A stretch of DNA of 9,545 nt from Candidatus Parvarchaeota archaeon (GCA_023488405.1 JAMDDW010000031.1:1-9545), one strand, 5' to 3'; counted from the first letter of the stretch, positions 1 through 6,489 are shown. Notes: generated by a model not told the origin, from the letters alone. Numbers and translations: made by a program.

Positions 1-352
1 TACTCAAGTTAGACTTTCTTTTTAATGCGACAGATTTTTCCGATTGAAATCTTTTCTCGGCTGCGTTTATTTCATTTTGTTTACATACAATAGCTATGTC
101 AACTTTTAAACAGTCATATATCCATTGTTCATATGGTCTTGGATGTGTAGTAATTATCACAGTTTTATTGTGCTTGAATTTAACGTCTCTTTTTCCTCTA
201 AAAATAGCTTTCATGGATAATGGATAGCGTTTTCTTAAAGCAGAAGAAAGCCATACCTCATCTTTTCTGTGATGCATCCATTTTGCATCTCTTTCGGATG
301 GGGCTACACTTAACTTATCTGCTATCCAACTTACTCCCTTGTAAACTTTCAT
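1..352 (-). CDS. Hypothetical protein, 3' end outside window
   Basis: An open frame runs from an ATG at 350-352 to the left edge without a stop, giving 117 codons; the C-terminus is missing. It starts 2 nt after the TAA of the CYTH gene upstream, so the two are probably co-transcribed and translationally coupled. The visible part is basic and soluble, with four tryptophans (W9, W25, W34, W77), a charged stretch around residues 20-32 (SERDAKWMHHRKD), then a predicted strand-turn-helix region from about 63 to 92 (KTVIITTHPRPYEQWIYD followed by VDIAIVCK) that looks like part of an alpha/beta fold. No signal peptide or membrane segment is seen. I do not recognise the family. Codon use matches the neighbours. 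A plus-strand open frame at 220-546 crosses this gene and the CYTH gene and is taken to be a shadow. Confidence 0.75.
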   Translation of the reverse strand, partial: MKVYKGVSWIADKLSVAPSERDAKWMHHRKDEVWLSSALRKRYPLSMKAIFRGKRDVKFKHNKTVIITTHPRPYEQWIYDCLKVDIAIVCKQNEINAAEKRFQSEKSVALKRKSNLS

Positions 353-354
353 AT

Positions 355-999
355 TTAGCTAGTGATTTTTACTTTTGCTTCTTTTTCTCCCCTAGAAACA
401 TAAAAATATCGTTTGAACTTATTCTCTATATCCTCAAATCTTTCTTCGTTAAAATTGAACTGCCTTTCTTTAGAAATGGCCATTTTATTTATAAGATTAT
501 AAAATTCATCACCATTAAAAGGTTTCATGCCCAGCTCCTTACATAGCTTAATTATACAATTACGCTCTTCTGTAAGTTTACCCTTATCTTTCATTTGCTT
601 CTCGGCTTTAAAGTAAGTTACCATTCCAGTATCTACAAGCGTAAATTTTACTCCTTTATATCTAAATTTATAGAGATCATCGGCACTTATTACCCCAGAT
701 ATCCAACCAAGTAGTCTCAGCATTTCTATGGCATCCGAAAGATTCTTATTAGGTATTGGAATGGTTATTTCCTTCCTGTTTAGAAAAGCTTCATTTTGCC
801 TATATTTCAATACTAATTCTGATTTGCCATTTGTAACCCTTACACGAAAATCAGGTGAATCGCGTCTATTCGTATAAAAAAATGAAAATATCGTTGTCCT
901 TCCCAAAAATTTTGCATTTGGTTTTCTAAATTTTTTGATAATTTCGTTAATACTAGCAGTTAACTCGCCGCTTACTTCTAGGTTAGATGTAACAAACAT
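355..999 (-). CDS. CYTH domain protein (adenylate cyclase class IV / triphosphatase-like fold)
   Basis: This 214-residue soluble protein looks like a CYTH protein, a tunnel-fold family that binds triphosphorylated substrates with a divalent metal (thiamine triphosphatases, class IV adenylate cyclases, inorganic triphosphatases). Visible family features in order are the helix and 'AKFLG' turn at 29-33, FRVRV at 51-55 (R52, R54), the ELVLKYR strand at 61-67 (K65), NRKE at 74-77, and the VDTGMVTYFKAE stretch at 122-133, which matches the usual 'D..g.G.F.E.E' strand pair. The N-terminal metal-binding ExExK is not intact: the equivalent strand reads LEVSGEL (7-13). A C-terminal helical tail from about 140 is basic. 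The ATG at 999 has no Shine-Dalgarno but a TATA-like box 23-30 nt upstream, suggesting a leaderless transcript. The unknown edge gene follows 2 nt downstream. Substrate cannot be assigned. Confidence 0.75.
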   Translation of the reverse strand: MFVTSNLEVSGELTASINEIIKKFRKPNAKFLGRTTIFSFFYTNRRDSPDFRVRVTNGKSELVLKYRQNEAFLNRKEITIPIPNKNLSDAIEMLRLLGWISGVISADDLYKFRYKGVKFTLVDTGMVTYFKAEKQMKDKGKLTEERNCIIKLCKELGMKPFNGDEFYNLINKMAISKERQFNFNEERFEDIENKFKRYFYVSRGEKEAKVKITS

Positions 1000-1021
1000 A
1001 ATATTATTTGTTAGTTTAGAC

Positions 1022-1029
1022 TTATAATT
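1022..1029 (-). promoter_or_regulatory. Putative TATA box for the CYTH operon
   Basis: On the minus strand this reads AATTATAA within an A/T-rich stretch, 23-30 nt before the ATG at 999. That is the expected TATA distance for archaeal transcription starting at or next to the start codon. The AT-rich background makes chance matches common. Confidence 0.4.
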
Positions 1030-1206
1030 TTATTGCTCTATGAAAATCTTCTTTTTATTGTGAATGGCACTAAAAATCATCTATATTTTAATTAAAGTTA
1101 AAAACAAGGATATTCTTAGAATTCCCTAAAAATTAAATAATAAAGGATTATCATAAATACTCCTGCAAAAGATATAAAGTCGACTGCTTTGTATTAATTT
1201 AATAAT

Positions 1207-1220
1207 AAGAGCTAACTCTT
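1207..1220 (-). terminator. Possible weak hairpin after the MFS gene
   Basis: AAGAG and CTCTT flank a 4-nt loop, beginning 4 nt beyond the MFS stop codon on the minus strand, followed by an AT-rich tract (ATTATTAAATTAA) with no clean T-run. It could aid transcript ending or stability. The rest of the 1000-1223 gap shows only the CYTH promoter and AT-rich sequence. Confidence 0.25.
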
Positions 1221-1223
1221 GTT

Positions 1224-2396
1224 TTATTTTAGTATCAACTTTCTTCCAAATATATAGACTATTAATGCGGCTGCCATTGAAACTGCAAATGCATAAATGT
1301 ATGAATAGAACGGGCTGAAGAAATACAGAATGCCCATCAACAGATTGCCGGTAAACAACCCTATACTTCTTGAAGAGGAGAGGTAGCCGAAACTTTTTGC
1401 ACTTTTTTCCTTTGTGGAAGTAAATGATATTATAGTCGGTTCAAAAGTTTCTATTGCCCCAACTGCAAATCCCAAAACTAGCACTCCTAGGTATGCTACA
1501 CCTATGTTTAAGCTAAAAATGTAAAAAATGCCTATCAGCAATGAGCCTATTCCTGCAAGCGCATATCCAAGAAGAGAAAGCGAGCTTATTATCTTCAGTT
1601 TGCCTGCTCTGCTTCCCAAATAATAACCGGCAAATGCAGATATTAGAAGGAATATAAGGTATGAAAAAACGCCCAAGATATCATTTGATCTCTGCGCAAT
1701 TGTAAGTATTGGATAGCCTAAACTGTAATAACTGAAACCGAATAGTGATGTTGCAATAAAAACACCAAGCATTGTTTCCTTGTTTATGGCCTTTTTCCTG
1801 CTGCTTAAGAGCTTATTTGAAACTGCTTTTAAACCTTCTTTAACGTTTGATTTTATTATAAAAAGCGTTGATATAACTAATGGAATAATTGTTACCAGAA
1901 ATAATATGCTGTATGCTACGCCCAAGTAAAGAAGTATTATAAGATAAACTATGCCAACCGCGCCTCCCCCTAAATCTAAGGCATGTAAAACTCCAAAGGC
2001 CTTTTTTCGGTGTTTTTCATCGGAAGCCAATGTAACAAGTGCTCTTCTTGCCGGACTTCTCGAATCTCTAGCCCACCACCCAACAAGGAAAAGTAGGGGA
2101 GACAAAAGTAAACTTGAGGCTATACCTAAAAATGATAGTATAGGAATCAAAGAATTCCCTATTATCGCAACCTTTTTCTTGCTGTATCTGTCAGCAAGTA
2201 CTCCTCCTAAATATGCAAAAATTGCACCTATTCCATACTGCAGTGCATAAATTATACCTAGGTAATAAACTGGTGCCTTTAGAAAAAGTACAAGAAAAAC
2301 TGGAAAAAGAGCTATTACTGCCTGATAGCCAGCATCTGCAAAGAAAGCCGACAAAGAGAGATAAAGCACATTTTTATTGACAAACCATTTTTCCAT
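1224..2396 (-). CDS. Major facilitator superfamily (MFS) permease
   Basis: This is a 390-residue integral membrane protein with about 12 hydrophobic segments in two halves, separated by a basic cytoplasmic loop (about 182-207, rich in Lys/Arg). The MFS loop 2-3 signature is clear: GGVLADRYSKKK at 64-75. A second cytoplasmic motif, WWARDSRSPARRAL at 107-120, resembles the 'R..R.PARDAL' motif common in archaeal and bacterial drug-efflux-like MFS proteins, and HALDLGGGAVG at 138-148 resembles the helix-5 glycine motif of antiporters. Length is normal for a 12-segment MFS protein. It is probably a proton-coupled exporter in the cytoplasmic membrane, but the substrate is unknown. The frame upstream of the ATG closes at a TAA ending 4 nt away, so this start is firm. 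It lies 87 nt behind the ABC-2 permease on the same strand and may be read through from it or have its own promoter. Confidence 0.92.
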   Translation of the reverse strand: MEKWFVNKNVLYLSLSAFFADAGYQAVIALFPVFLVLFLKAPVYYLGIIYALQYGIGAIFAYLGGVLADRYSKKKVAIIGNSLIPILSFLGIASSLLLSPLLFLVGWWARDSRSPARRALVTLASDEKHRKKAFGVLHALDLGGGAVGIVYLIILLYLGVAYSILFLVTIIPLVISTLFIIKSNVKEGLKAVSNKLLSSRKKAINKETMLGVFIATSLFGFSYYSLGYPILTIAQRSNDILGVFSYLIFLLISAFAGYYLGSRAGKLKIISSLSLLGYALAGIGSLLIGIFYIFSLNIGVAYLGVLVLGFAVGAIETFEPTIISFTSTKEKSAKSFGYLSSSRSIGLFTGNLLMGILYFFSPFYSYIYAFAVSMAAALIVYIFGRKLILK

Positions 2397-2410
2397 GTTT
2401 TACGCAATGA

Positions 2411-2418
2411 CCTCACCT
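2411..2418 (-). promoter_or_regulatory. Shine-Dalgarno-like AGGTGAGG upstream of the MFS gene
   Basis: The minus strand reads AGGTGAGG; AGGTGA is complementary to the conserved 3' end of archaeal 16S rRNA. However, the AGGTGA lies 16 nt from the ATG at 2396, longer than usual. It is the only good match to the anti-SD seen before any gene in the window, which suggests that this mRNA has a leader. Confidence 0.35.
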
Positions 2419-2455
2419 ACGTAATTAAAAATTAACTTTATTAATAGTTTACATC

Positions 2456-2471
2456 ATTTTAATATTAAAAT
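2456..2471. repeat. Perfect 16-bp AT-only palindrome in the MFS upstream gap
   Basis: ATTTTAATATTAAAAT is a perfect inverted repeat without a spacer. It sits between the end of the ABC-2 permease gene and the MFS start, 60-75 nt before the MFS ATG. It could be a site for a dimeric repressor of the MFS gene, or part of the ABC operon terminator. In DNA this AT-rich some long palindromes occur by chance. Confidence 0.4.
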
Positions 2472-2483
2472 TTACGCCATACA

Positions 2484-3266
2484 TCAATTTATAAGAGATT
2501 CTCTATGGAAAACTGCCAGACTTACATAAAAAAGAACAAAATCAAAAATTGCTAAGAATAAAATGAGATAAAGCATAAAGGAAACAGATAAAGACGCCAA
2601 ACCCAAAAGTGAAGCAAACGGTAAAACCAGCAGCGGAAGCACTAAAAGAGAAGTAAGCTGCTGAGCTTCCTTCACCCCCTTAACATGTGATGATATCAAA
2701 ACCACTATAGATATTGGCGCAAGAGCAAGAAAAGGCACTGCTGCTAGCATAAGCAGCCATGGCAGAGTCGGAAGGATAAAAAGATGAAACTGCTGGAATG
2801 AAAGATAATTTACAATTGAACCATAAAGTGCAAACGCTATAACCGCCATTATAACTGCAGGTAGGAAAGAAGCAAAGATTTTTCCAAGCAGAAGCTCTGT
2901 TTTGCTTAGTGAAGTTGAAAGAAGTGATTCTGCGGTTTTTCTTTCTTTTTCTCCTGCAAAACTGTCTGCTGCTATCACTGCTGAAGTTATTATTGGCATT
3001 GTCATTGTTATTGGGCCCAATATATTTATTGAAAAGTAATCCATAAATGCTATACTTTTAAAGGCAGGCAAAGCTGCGCTTATATTGGGTATTTTTATTG
3101 CAGCGGCTATGCTTGGGGCCTCATGAACTGCTATATACAAGGATAAAACTGGGAGAATGACAGCAAAAGCTAATGGTATGCCAAACATTGGACCGAAAAT
3201 TAGTATACTGCTAAATGTTTCCTTTATATCCTTCCATGTAACTTGATACACTTTGTTTAGTTTCAT
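2484..3266 (-). CDS. ABC-2 type transporter permease
   Basis: This 260-residue protein is the membrane subunit of an ABC-2 transporter. A short basic cytoplasmic N-terminus (VTWKDIKETFSS, 9-20) is followed by about six hydrophobic segments near 22-46, 82-100, 131-153, 168-194, 206-226 and 228-253. Between the second and third is the hallmark ABC-2 coupling motif, ADSFAGEKERKTAESLL at 100-116, then SKTELLLGKI. EAQQLTSLLVLPLL at 200-213 is also typical. Residues 47-80 form an extracytoplasmic loop. The start lies 2 nt after the stop of the ATPase gene, so the two are presumably made together and form one transporter, with two copies of each subunit likely. Related NatAB-like systems export ions, drugs or lipids; the substrate here is unknown. 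Length is typical for the family. Confidence 0.9.
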   Translation of the reverse strand: MKLNKVYQVTWKDIKETFSSILIFGPMFGIPLAFAVILPVLSLYIAVHEAPSIAAAIKIPNISAALPAFKSIAFMDYFSINILGPITMTMPIITSAVIAADSFAGEKERKTAESLLSTSLSKTELLLGKIFASFLPAVIMAVIAFALYGSIVNYLSFQQFHLFILPTLPWLLMLAAVPFLALAPISIVVLISSHVKGVKEAQQLTSLLVLPLLVLPFASLLGLASLSVSFMLYLILFLAIFDFVLFYVSLAVFHRESLIN

Positions 3267-3268
3267 TT

Positions 3269-4177
3269 TTAACCGCCCTTTGATATCCTTTCTACTAATG
3301 GTTCTATATAATCTATACCCAACACAAATGCCTTGTTTTTTATTAGTTTCCCTACTAAACTGTTAACATCCTTGTAGTTGTTTATGTAGAACTTTGCACT
3401 GCTTACCTCTTTGCTTTCCATTGAATCAAATTTGTATCCTGCCTTTTTAAGTACAGAAATAGCAACCGGCCTTGCAAACCTTATTAAAATGCTAGAAGAC
3501 TTCATAATATCATTATATATATAGTAGGTAGTTGTATCCTCTACTATCTTACCTTCTCGCATTATTATAAGCCTAGAGTTAAATCTGGACACTTCATCAA
3601 GTTTTTGTGTAACAAAGAGGATAGTTTTCCGTTTCTTACCATAATCCAAAATAAAATTGCGTATCCATTCAGATGAGCTTGCATCGAGAAATGCAGTAGG
3701 TTCATCTAATAATAAAACATCAGGGTCATTAAGCATTGCCCTACAAAATGCTATCTTTTGTTTAGTCCCTCTGCTAAGCTCAACAACTTTCCTATCGAAA
3801 AATTTGAGAGCGTCCATCTCCTTAAGTATCTTTTTACTTTTACTGAATATCTCATTGTCTTTAAGCTTGTAAAGATTACCGAAGAACCTTAGGTTTTGTT
3901 TTACTGTCAAAAAATCATAAAGTGCATAATTATCAGAAAGAAGCGACATTTTGTCTCTAATTTCGTCATCAAAATATGGCCTTTTTCCAAATACTGATAC
4001 AGAACCGCTGCTTGGTTTGTACAAGCCTATTATACACCTTAAAAATGTGCTCTTTCCCGCACCGTTAGGACCTAGAATTATATTAACCCCTTCTTTTGAA
4101 ATGAAGGAGACGTTATCTAATGCAACAGTCTTTCTGAAAGTTTTATAAAGGTTTTTTATGGATATTGCAGTTTCCAT
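3269..4177 (-). CDS. ABC transporter ATP-binding protein (ABC-2/NatA type)
   Basis: This 302-residue nucleotide-binding subunit powers the ABC-2 permease encoded 2 nt downstream. Walker A is GPNGAGKST at 36-44, the signature is LSRGTKQK at 134-141 (the 'LSRG.KQ' variant usual in NatA-like proteins), Walker B is VLLLDEP at 154-160 with catalytic E159, and the D-loop is FLDA at 163-166. Two switch residues deviate: the Q-loop position reads LLSDNYALYDFLTV, with Asp82 where Gln is usual, and the H-loop reads LFVTQKLDEV, with Gln191 in place of His. Residues from about 215 form the C-terminal alpha/beta extension common in this subfamily, ending in DYIEPLVERIS. The ATG is 1 nt past the HAD stop, with no Shine-Dalgarno, so it depends on coupling or reinitiation. 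It is certainly an ABC ATPase; activity with these substitutions is less certain. Confidence 0.93.
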   Translation of the reverse strand: METAISIKNLYKTFRKTVALDNVSFISKEGVNIILGPNGAGKSTFLRCIIGLYKPSSGSVSVFGKRPYFDDEIRDKMSLLSDNYALYDFLTVKQNLRFFGNLYKLKDNEIFSKSKKILKEMDALKFFDRKVVELSRGTKQKIAFCRAMLNDPDVLLLDEPTAFLDASSSEWIRNFILDYGKKRKTILFVTQKLDEVSRFNSRLIIMREGKIVEDTTTYYIYNDIMKSSSILIRFARPVAISVLKKAGYKFDSMESKEVSSAKFYINNYKDVNSLVGKLIKNKAFVLGIDYIEPLVERISKGG

Positions 4178-4178
4178 A

Positions 4179-4808
4179 CTATACTAACTTTAAAAGTTCT
4201 CTTAAATTAGTTATACTTATATTAGCAATTTTTGATTTATCGCCTTCTCTGGAGATATAAACAGTAAATGCTCCTATTCTGTTCCCAGGTATGATATCAT
4301 TTTCACTATCACCTACAACTATTCCCTCATTTGGAGTTACTTTAATCCTCCTGAATGCCTCAATGAATATATCAGGTTCAGGTTTTCCATTTTTAACATC
4401 ATCTGAGCTAACAACTGCATCTACTATCTCATTTAAACCAGACAATTCTAGCACTTTATCCAGTAAATCCCTTGACATTCCAGTTGCAATAGCAAATTTT
4501 ACGCCTTTTTCTTTTATAGTTCTTATAACTTCTAAAGTCTCTGGATAAAGAATTTGGTCGCCTGCCGCTACAAAATTAAGAAAATTAGATTTTCTTTTTT
4601 CTTTTATTCTTTTCAAATCTTCCGCACTGCTTTCTTTTTTATACCTGCGAATTATATCTTTTGAGTCTATGCCTCTTGTATTTTTATATAATTCATTATA
4701 ACCTATTTGTATCCCTTCCGAATCAAATGCGGCTTCCCAGGATTTTGCAAGTAATTTTGCAGTGTCGATTAAAGTCCCATCTAAATCAGAAGCTATCCCT
4801 TTTACCAT
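4179..4808 (-). CDS. HAD superfamily hydrolase (phosphoglycolate phosphatase / beta-phosphoglucomutase-like)
   Basis: This 209-residue cytoplasmic phosphatase has all four HAD motifs: DLDGTLID at 8-15 (nucleophile D8, acid/base D10), ATG at 108-110 (T109), GKPEPDIF at 141-148 (K142), and GDSENDI at 166-172 (D167, D171). A helical cap inserted after motif I, about residues 16-85, places it in subfamily IA with phosphoglycolate phosphatase and beta-phosphoglucomutase homologues. Intact catalytic residues argue for an active Mg-dependent phosphatase; the substrate cannot be read from sequence. It is the first gene of an operon with the ABC ATPase and permease, separated from the ATPase by 1 nt. 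A TATA-like box 21-28 nt before the ATG and no Shine-Dalgarno suggest a leaderless transcript. Its neighbourhood may link it to the transported compound, or may simply reflect genome compaction. Confidence 0.92.
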   Translation of the reverse strand: MVKGIASDLDGTLIDTAKLLAKSWEAAFDSEGIQIGYNELYKNTRGIDSKDIIRRYKKESSAEDLKRIKEKRKSNFLNFVAAGDQILYPETLEVIRTIKEKGVKFAIATGMSRDLLDKVLELSGLNEIVDAVVSSDDVKNGKPEPDIFIEAFRRIKVTPNEGIVVGDSENDIIPGNRIGAFTVYISREGDKSKIANISITNLRELLKLV

Positions 4809-4828
4809 TATGTATTATGAAAATAAAA

Positions 4829-4836
4829 ATATAAAT
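4829..4836 (-). promoter_or_regulatory. Putative TATA box for the HAD-ABC operon
   Basis: The minus strand reads ATTTATAT, close to the archaeal TATA consensus, 21-28 nt before the HAD ATG at 4808. Transcription would begin at or very near the start codon. The 162-bp gap 4809-4970 is a divergent promoter region with no other recognisable feature. Confidence 0.5.
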
Positions 4837-4938
4837 ACTATTTAAATTAGTTTAAAAAAATAGAAATTTAAAAACAAAAAATAAAGAGATTAAAGCAAAG
4901 ATTTAAATATAAAAACAGGAATACTTCCTTATCGAGGT

Positions 4939-4946
4939 ACATAAAA
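4939..4946 (+). promoter_or_regulatory. Putative TATA box (with possible BRE) for the NicO-like gene
   Basis: ACATAAAA lies 25-32 nt before the ATG at 4971, and the purine-rich CGAGG just upstream (4933-4937) is a candidate TFB recognition element. No Shine-Dalgarno is present, in line with a leaderless start. A second AT-rich box-like stretch lies at 4901-4915. Confidence 0.45.
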
Positions 4947-4970
4947 GATAATCTTAATTCTTTATTACAA

Positions 4971-5885
4971 ATGGCAATAAATTTATTCAATCCTGTATAT
5001 GATGGTGTTTACATAACACTGCTTTTGTCTTATTTACTAGGGATAGTACATGGTATAACTCCTGATGAACATACCTGGCCAATAACCTTCTCTTATGCCG
5101 TAGGAAGTGGTAGCACTAAGAAAGGTGCAGAGGTTGGAGCCATATTTTCTGCAGGGTTTACCCTTCAAAGGGCATTGATGTCGGAGATAATATTCTTTGT
5201 GTTTGCATTTGGATTATATGAGTTTAAGGACTTTATCTCTTCACCACTTTTCTTTGGAATAGTATACTCAATTGTGGGATCAGTAATGTATATTGCTGGA
5301 CATTACGTTAAATATGGTAGTTTTTATCCCCATGTAGAAGTTAATGAGTGGATAAGCGATAAGCTGAAGAAAAAATTTAAACACAAAGATACGGATTTTT
5401 ATAAAAAAGACGTAAAACCTTGGATGGCATTTATACACGGTTTAATCGCAGGATTTGGATTTGGTGCATTTGCACTAATTATTTACTTTATATTTGTACC
5501 TAACATGCCAAACGCTTACGTTGCATTTTTGCCTGGATTGATGTTCGGTTTAGGAACAATGACAATGCAGTTTACTTTTGGAGCTTTATTCGGTACATGG
5601 GTAAGAAAAATTAAAAGGATTAGTACGAAAGGGCTGCAGTTTATTGCAAGATACATATCTTCAAGTGTTTTACTTTATGGAGGTTTAGCATTTGTTATTG
5701 CAGGAGTAAGTATAATCTTCTTCCCACAGATACTAACTTATGGGGTTATAACTCCTTTGCAAATACATAATTTGCATGATTTGGGGATAGGCTTCTTTAT
5801 TGTCATTTTTGTAGTAGTTATAATAGGCTTTGTTTCATACAGAAATGCAATGAAGATAGCATTAAAGAAATACTCAAATGCCTAG
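4971..5885 (+). CDS. Multi-span membrane protein, NicO/NiCoT-like putative metal transporter
   Basis: This 304-residue integral membrane protein has about seven hydrophobic segments (near 14-30, 53-82, 93-113, 152-178, 182-208, 230-252 and 268-288). Segment one carries HGITPDEHTWP at 27-37, which resembles the H-x4-D-H metal-selectivity motif of nickel/cobalt permeases but with one extra residue (Glu33) between Asp32 and His34. A second HG motif at 156-157 (FIHGLIAGFGFGAF) and PGLMFGLGTMTMQ at 188-200 look like the matching second half of the LysE/NicO-type fold. The basic loop at 130-150 should be cytoplasmic. A role in Ni, Co or other divalent-metal transport is inference from the motif; no nickel enzyme or cofactor gene lies nearby. 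The start is chosen because a TATA-like box lies at the right distance. The 3' end overlaps the convergent ITPase gene by 12 bp. Confidence 0.75.
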   Translation: MAINLFNPVYDGVYITLLLSYLLGIVHGITPDEHTWPITFSYAVGSGSTKKGAEVGAIFSAGFTLQRALMSEIIFFVFAFGLYEFKDFISSPLFFGIVYSIVGSVMYIAGHYVKYGSFYPHVEVNEWISDKLKKKFKHKDTDFYKKDVKPWMAFIHGLIAGFGFGAFALIIYFIFVPNMPNAYVAFLPGLMFGLGTMTMQFTFGALFGTWVRKIKRISTKGLQFIARYISSSVLLYGGLAFVIAGVSIIFFPQILTYGVITPLQIHNLHDLGIGFFIVIFVVVIIGFVSYRNAMKIALKKYSNA

Positions 5886-6416
5886 GTATTTTTTCAATTT
5901 TTTTATAGCTAACCCTCTGTGGCTTATATTATTTTTTTCTATTAGCGACATCTGGGCAAATGTCTTTTCTTCCCCAACTGGCATAAAAATGTAATCCCAG
6001 CTTTTATTCGAGTTAAAATCACTTTTTACTATTGTTCCTTTTACTTTTCCAGTAAATATCTTAATTTTCCCTTTTTTATCAATATAACAAAGCGTACATA
6101 CGGCAAACGCCCCATATTTTTTATATTTTTCAGCAATCTTATATATCCCTTTACTGCCTATAGACGAAAGAAACCACTTTATGAAAGGACCTGGTAACTT
6201 GTAATCAAATGCTTCTAAGTATACCGAAACATCATCTACAACCAAGTTGTTGACATTAGTTTTTGCCATTGCACTCAATGCTTTGTGTTTTGCAATTTCT
6301 ATAGGGTCTAAAGATTGCATTTCATCTAAATCTAAAGAGAGTTTTTTAAACGCCGGGAGCATTTTACTGGCTTCCAAAAATTTCCCATTATTACTTGTTA
6401 CATAGAACAGTTCCAT
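5874..6416 (-). CDS. rdgB: XTP/dITP pyrophosphatase (Ham1/RdgB family)
   Basis: This 180-residue enzyme hydrolyses non-canonical purine triphosphates (dITP, ITP, XTP) to monophosphates and pyrophosphate, keeping deaminated purines out of DNA and RNA. Family motifs are complete: TSNNGKFLEA at 7-16, the DEMQSLDPIEIAKHKA helix at 31-46, VDDVSVYLEAF at 60-70 (acidic D61/D62 in place of the usual ED/DD pair), LPGPFIKWFL at 74-83, the WDYIFMP segment at 140-146, and KTFAQMSLIEKNNISHRG at 151-168 with the SHR substrate loop at 165-167. The LPGPFIKWFL form is the one shared by archaea and eukaryotes. Length is normal. The gene is divergent from the debranching-enzyme gene, and its last codons overlap the NicO-like gene tail to tail. 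The start is supported by a TATA-like box 25-32 nt upstream and the lack of a Shine-Dalgarno. Confidence 0.95.
   Translation of the reverse strand: MELFYVTSNNGKFLEASKMLPAFKKLSLDLDEMQSLDPIEIAKHKALSAMAKTNVNNLVVDDVSVYLEAFDYKLPGPFIKWFLSSIGSKGIYKIAEKYKKYGAFAVCTLCYIDKKGKIKIFTGKVKGTIVKSDFNSNKSWDYIFMPVGEEKTFAQMSLIEKNNISHRGLAIKKLKKYLGI
5889..5904 (+). terminator. Oligo-T terminator for the NicO-like gene
   Basis: Two T-runs (T6 at 5889-5894 and T7 at 5898-5904) begin 4 nt after the stop codon at 5885. Oligo-T on the non-template strand is the intrinsic termination signal of archaeal RNA polymerase. It lies inside the lysine-rich 3' end of the opposing ITPase gene, so the same bases serve coding and possibly termination. 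Confidence 0.5.
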
Positions 6417-6440
6417 ATTATATTATAGTAACACCTTATA

Positions 6441-6448
6441 ATTATAAA
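6441..6448 (-). promoter_or_regulatory. Putative TATA box for the ITPase gene
   Basis: The minus strand reads TTTATAAT, 25-32 nt before the ATG at 6416. It overlaps a perfect 12-bp palindrome, TTATAATTATAA at 6436-6447, which offers a similar box on the plus strand towards the debranching-enzyme gene. Confidence 0.5.
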
Positions 6449-6489
6449 CCTAAGCTAGTAAAACAATACTTGAGGGTTAGTTTAAAAGG

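Noticed and set aside
220..546. Plus-strand 108-codon open frame
   Set aside because: It lies antisense to the edge gene and the CYTH gene, its product is a Phe/Leu-rich jumble without a family motif, and the minus-strand frames have better codon use and coupling.
1064..1129. A 21-codon plus-strand frame in the CYTH upstream gap
   Set aside because: Too short, no Shine-Dalgarno or well-placed promoter, and of ordinary AT-rich composition; nothing supports translation.
1951..2250. Plus-strand 99-codon open frame
   Set aside because: Fully antisense to the MFS permease gene, whose family motifs are clear on the other strand.
3657..4148. Two short plus-strand frames opposite the ABC ATPase gene
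   Set aside because: Antisense shadows of a well-supported ATPase gene; no motif in either product.
4291..4548. Plus-strand 85-codon frame
   Set aside because: Antisense to the HAD phosphatase, with Ser/Thr-rich noise sequence.
4837..4851. Near-palindrome in the HAD upstream region (ACTATTTAAATTAGT)
   Set aside because: It has mismatches and lies in a very AT-rich stretch where such symmetry is expected by chance.
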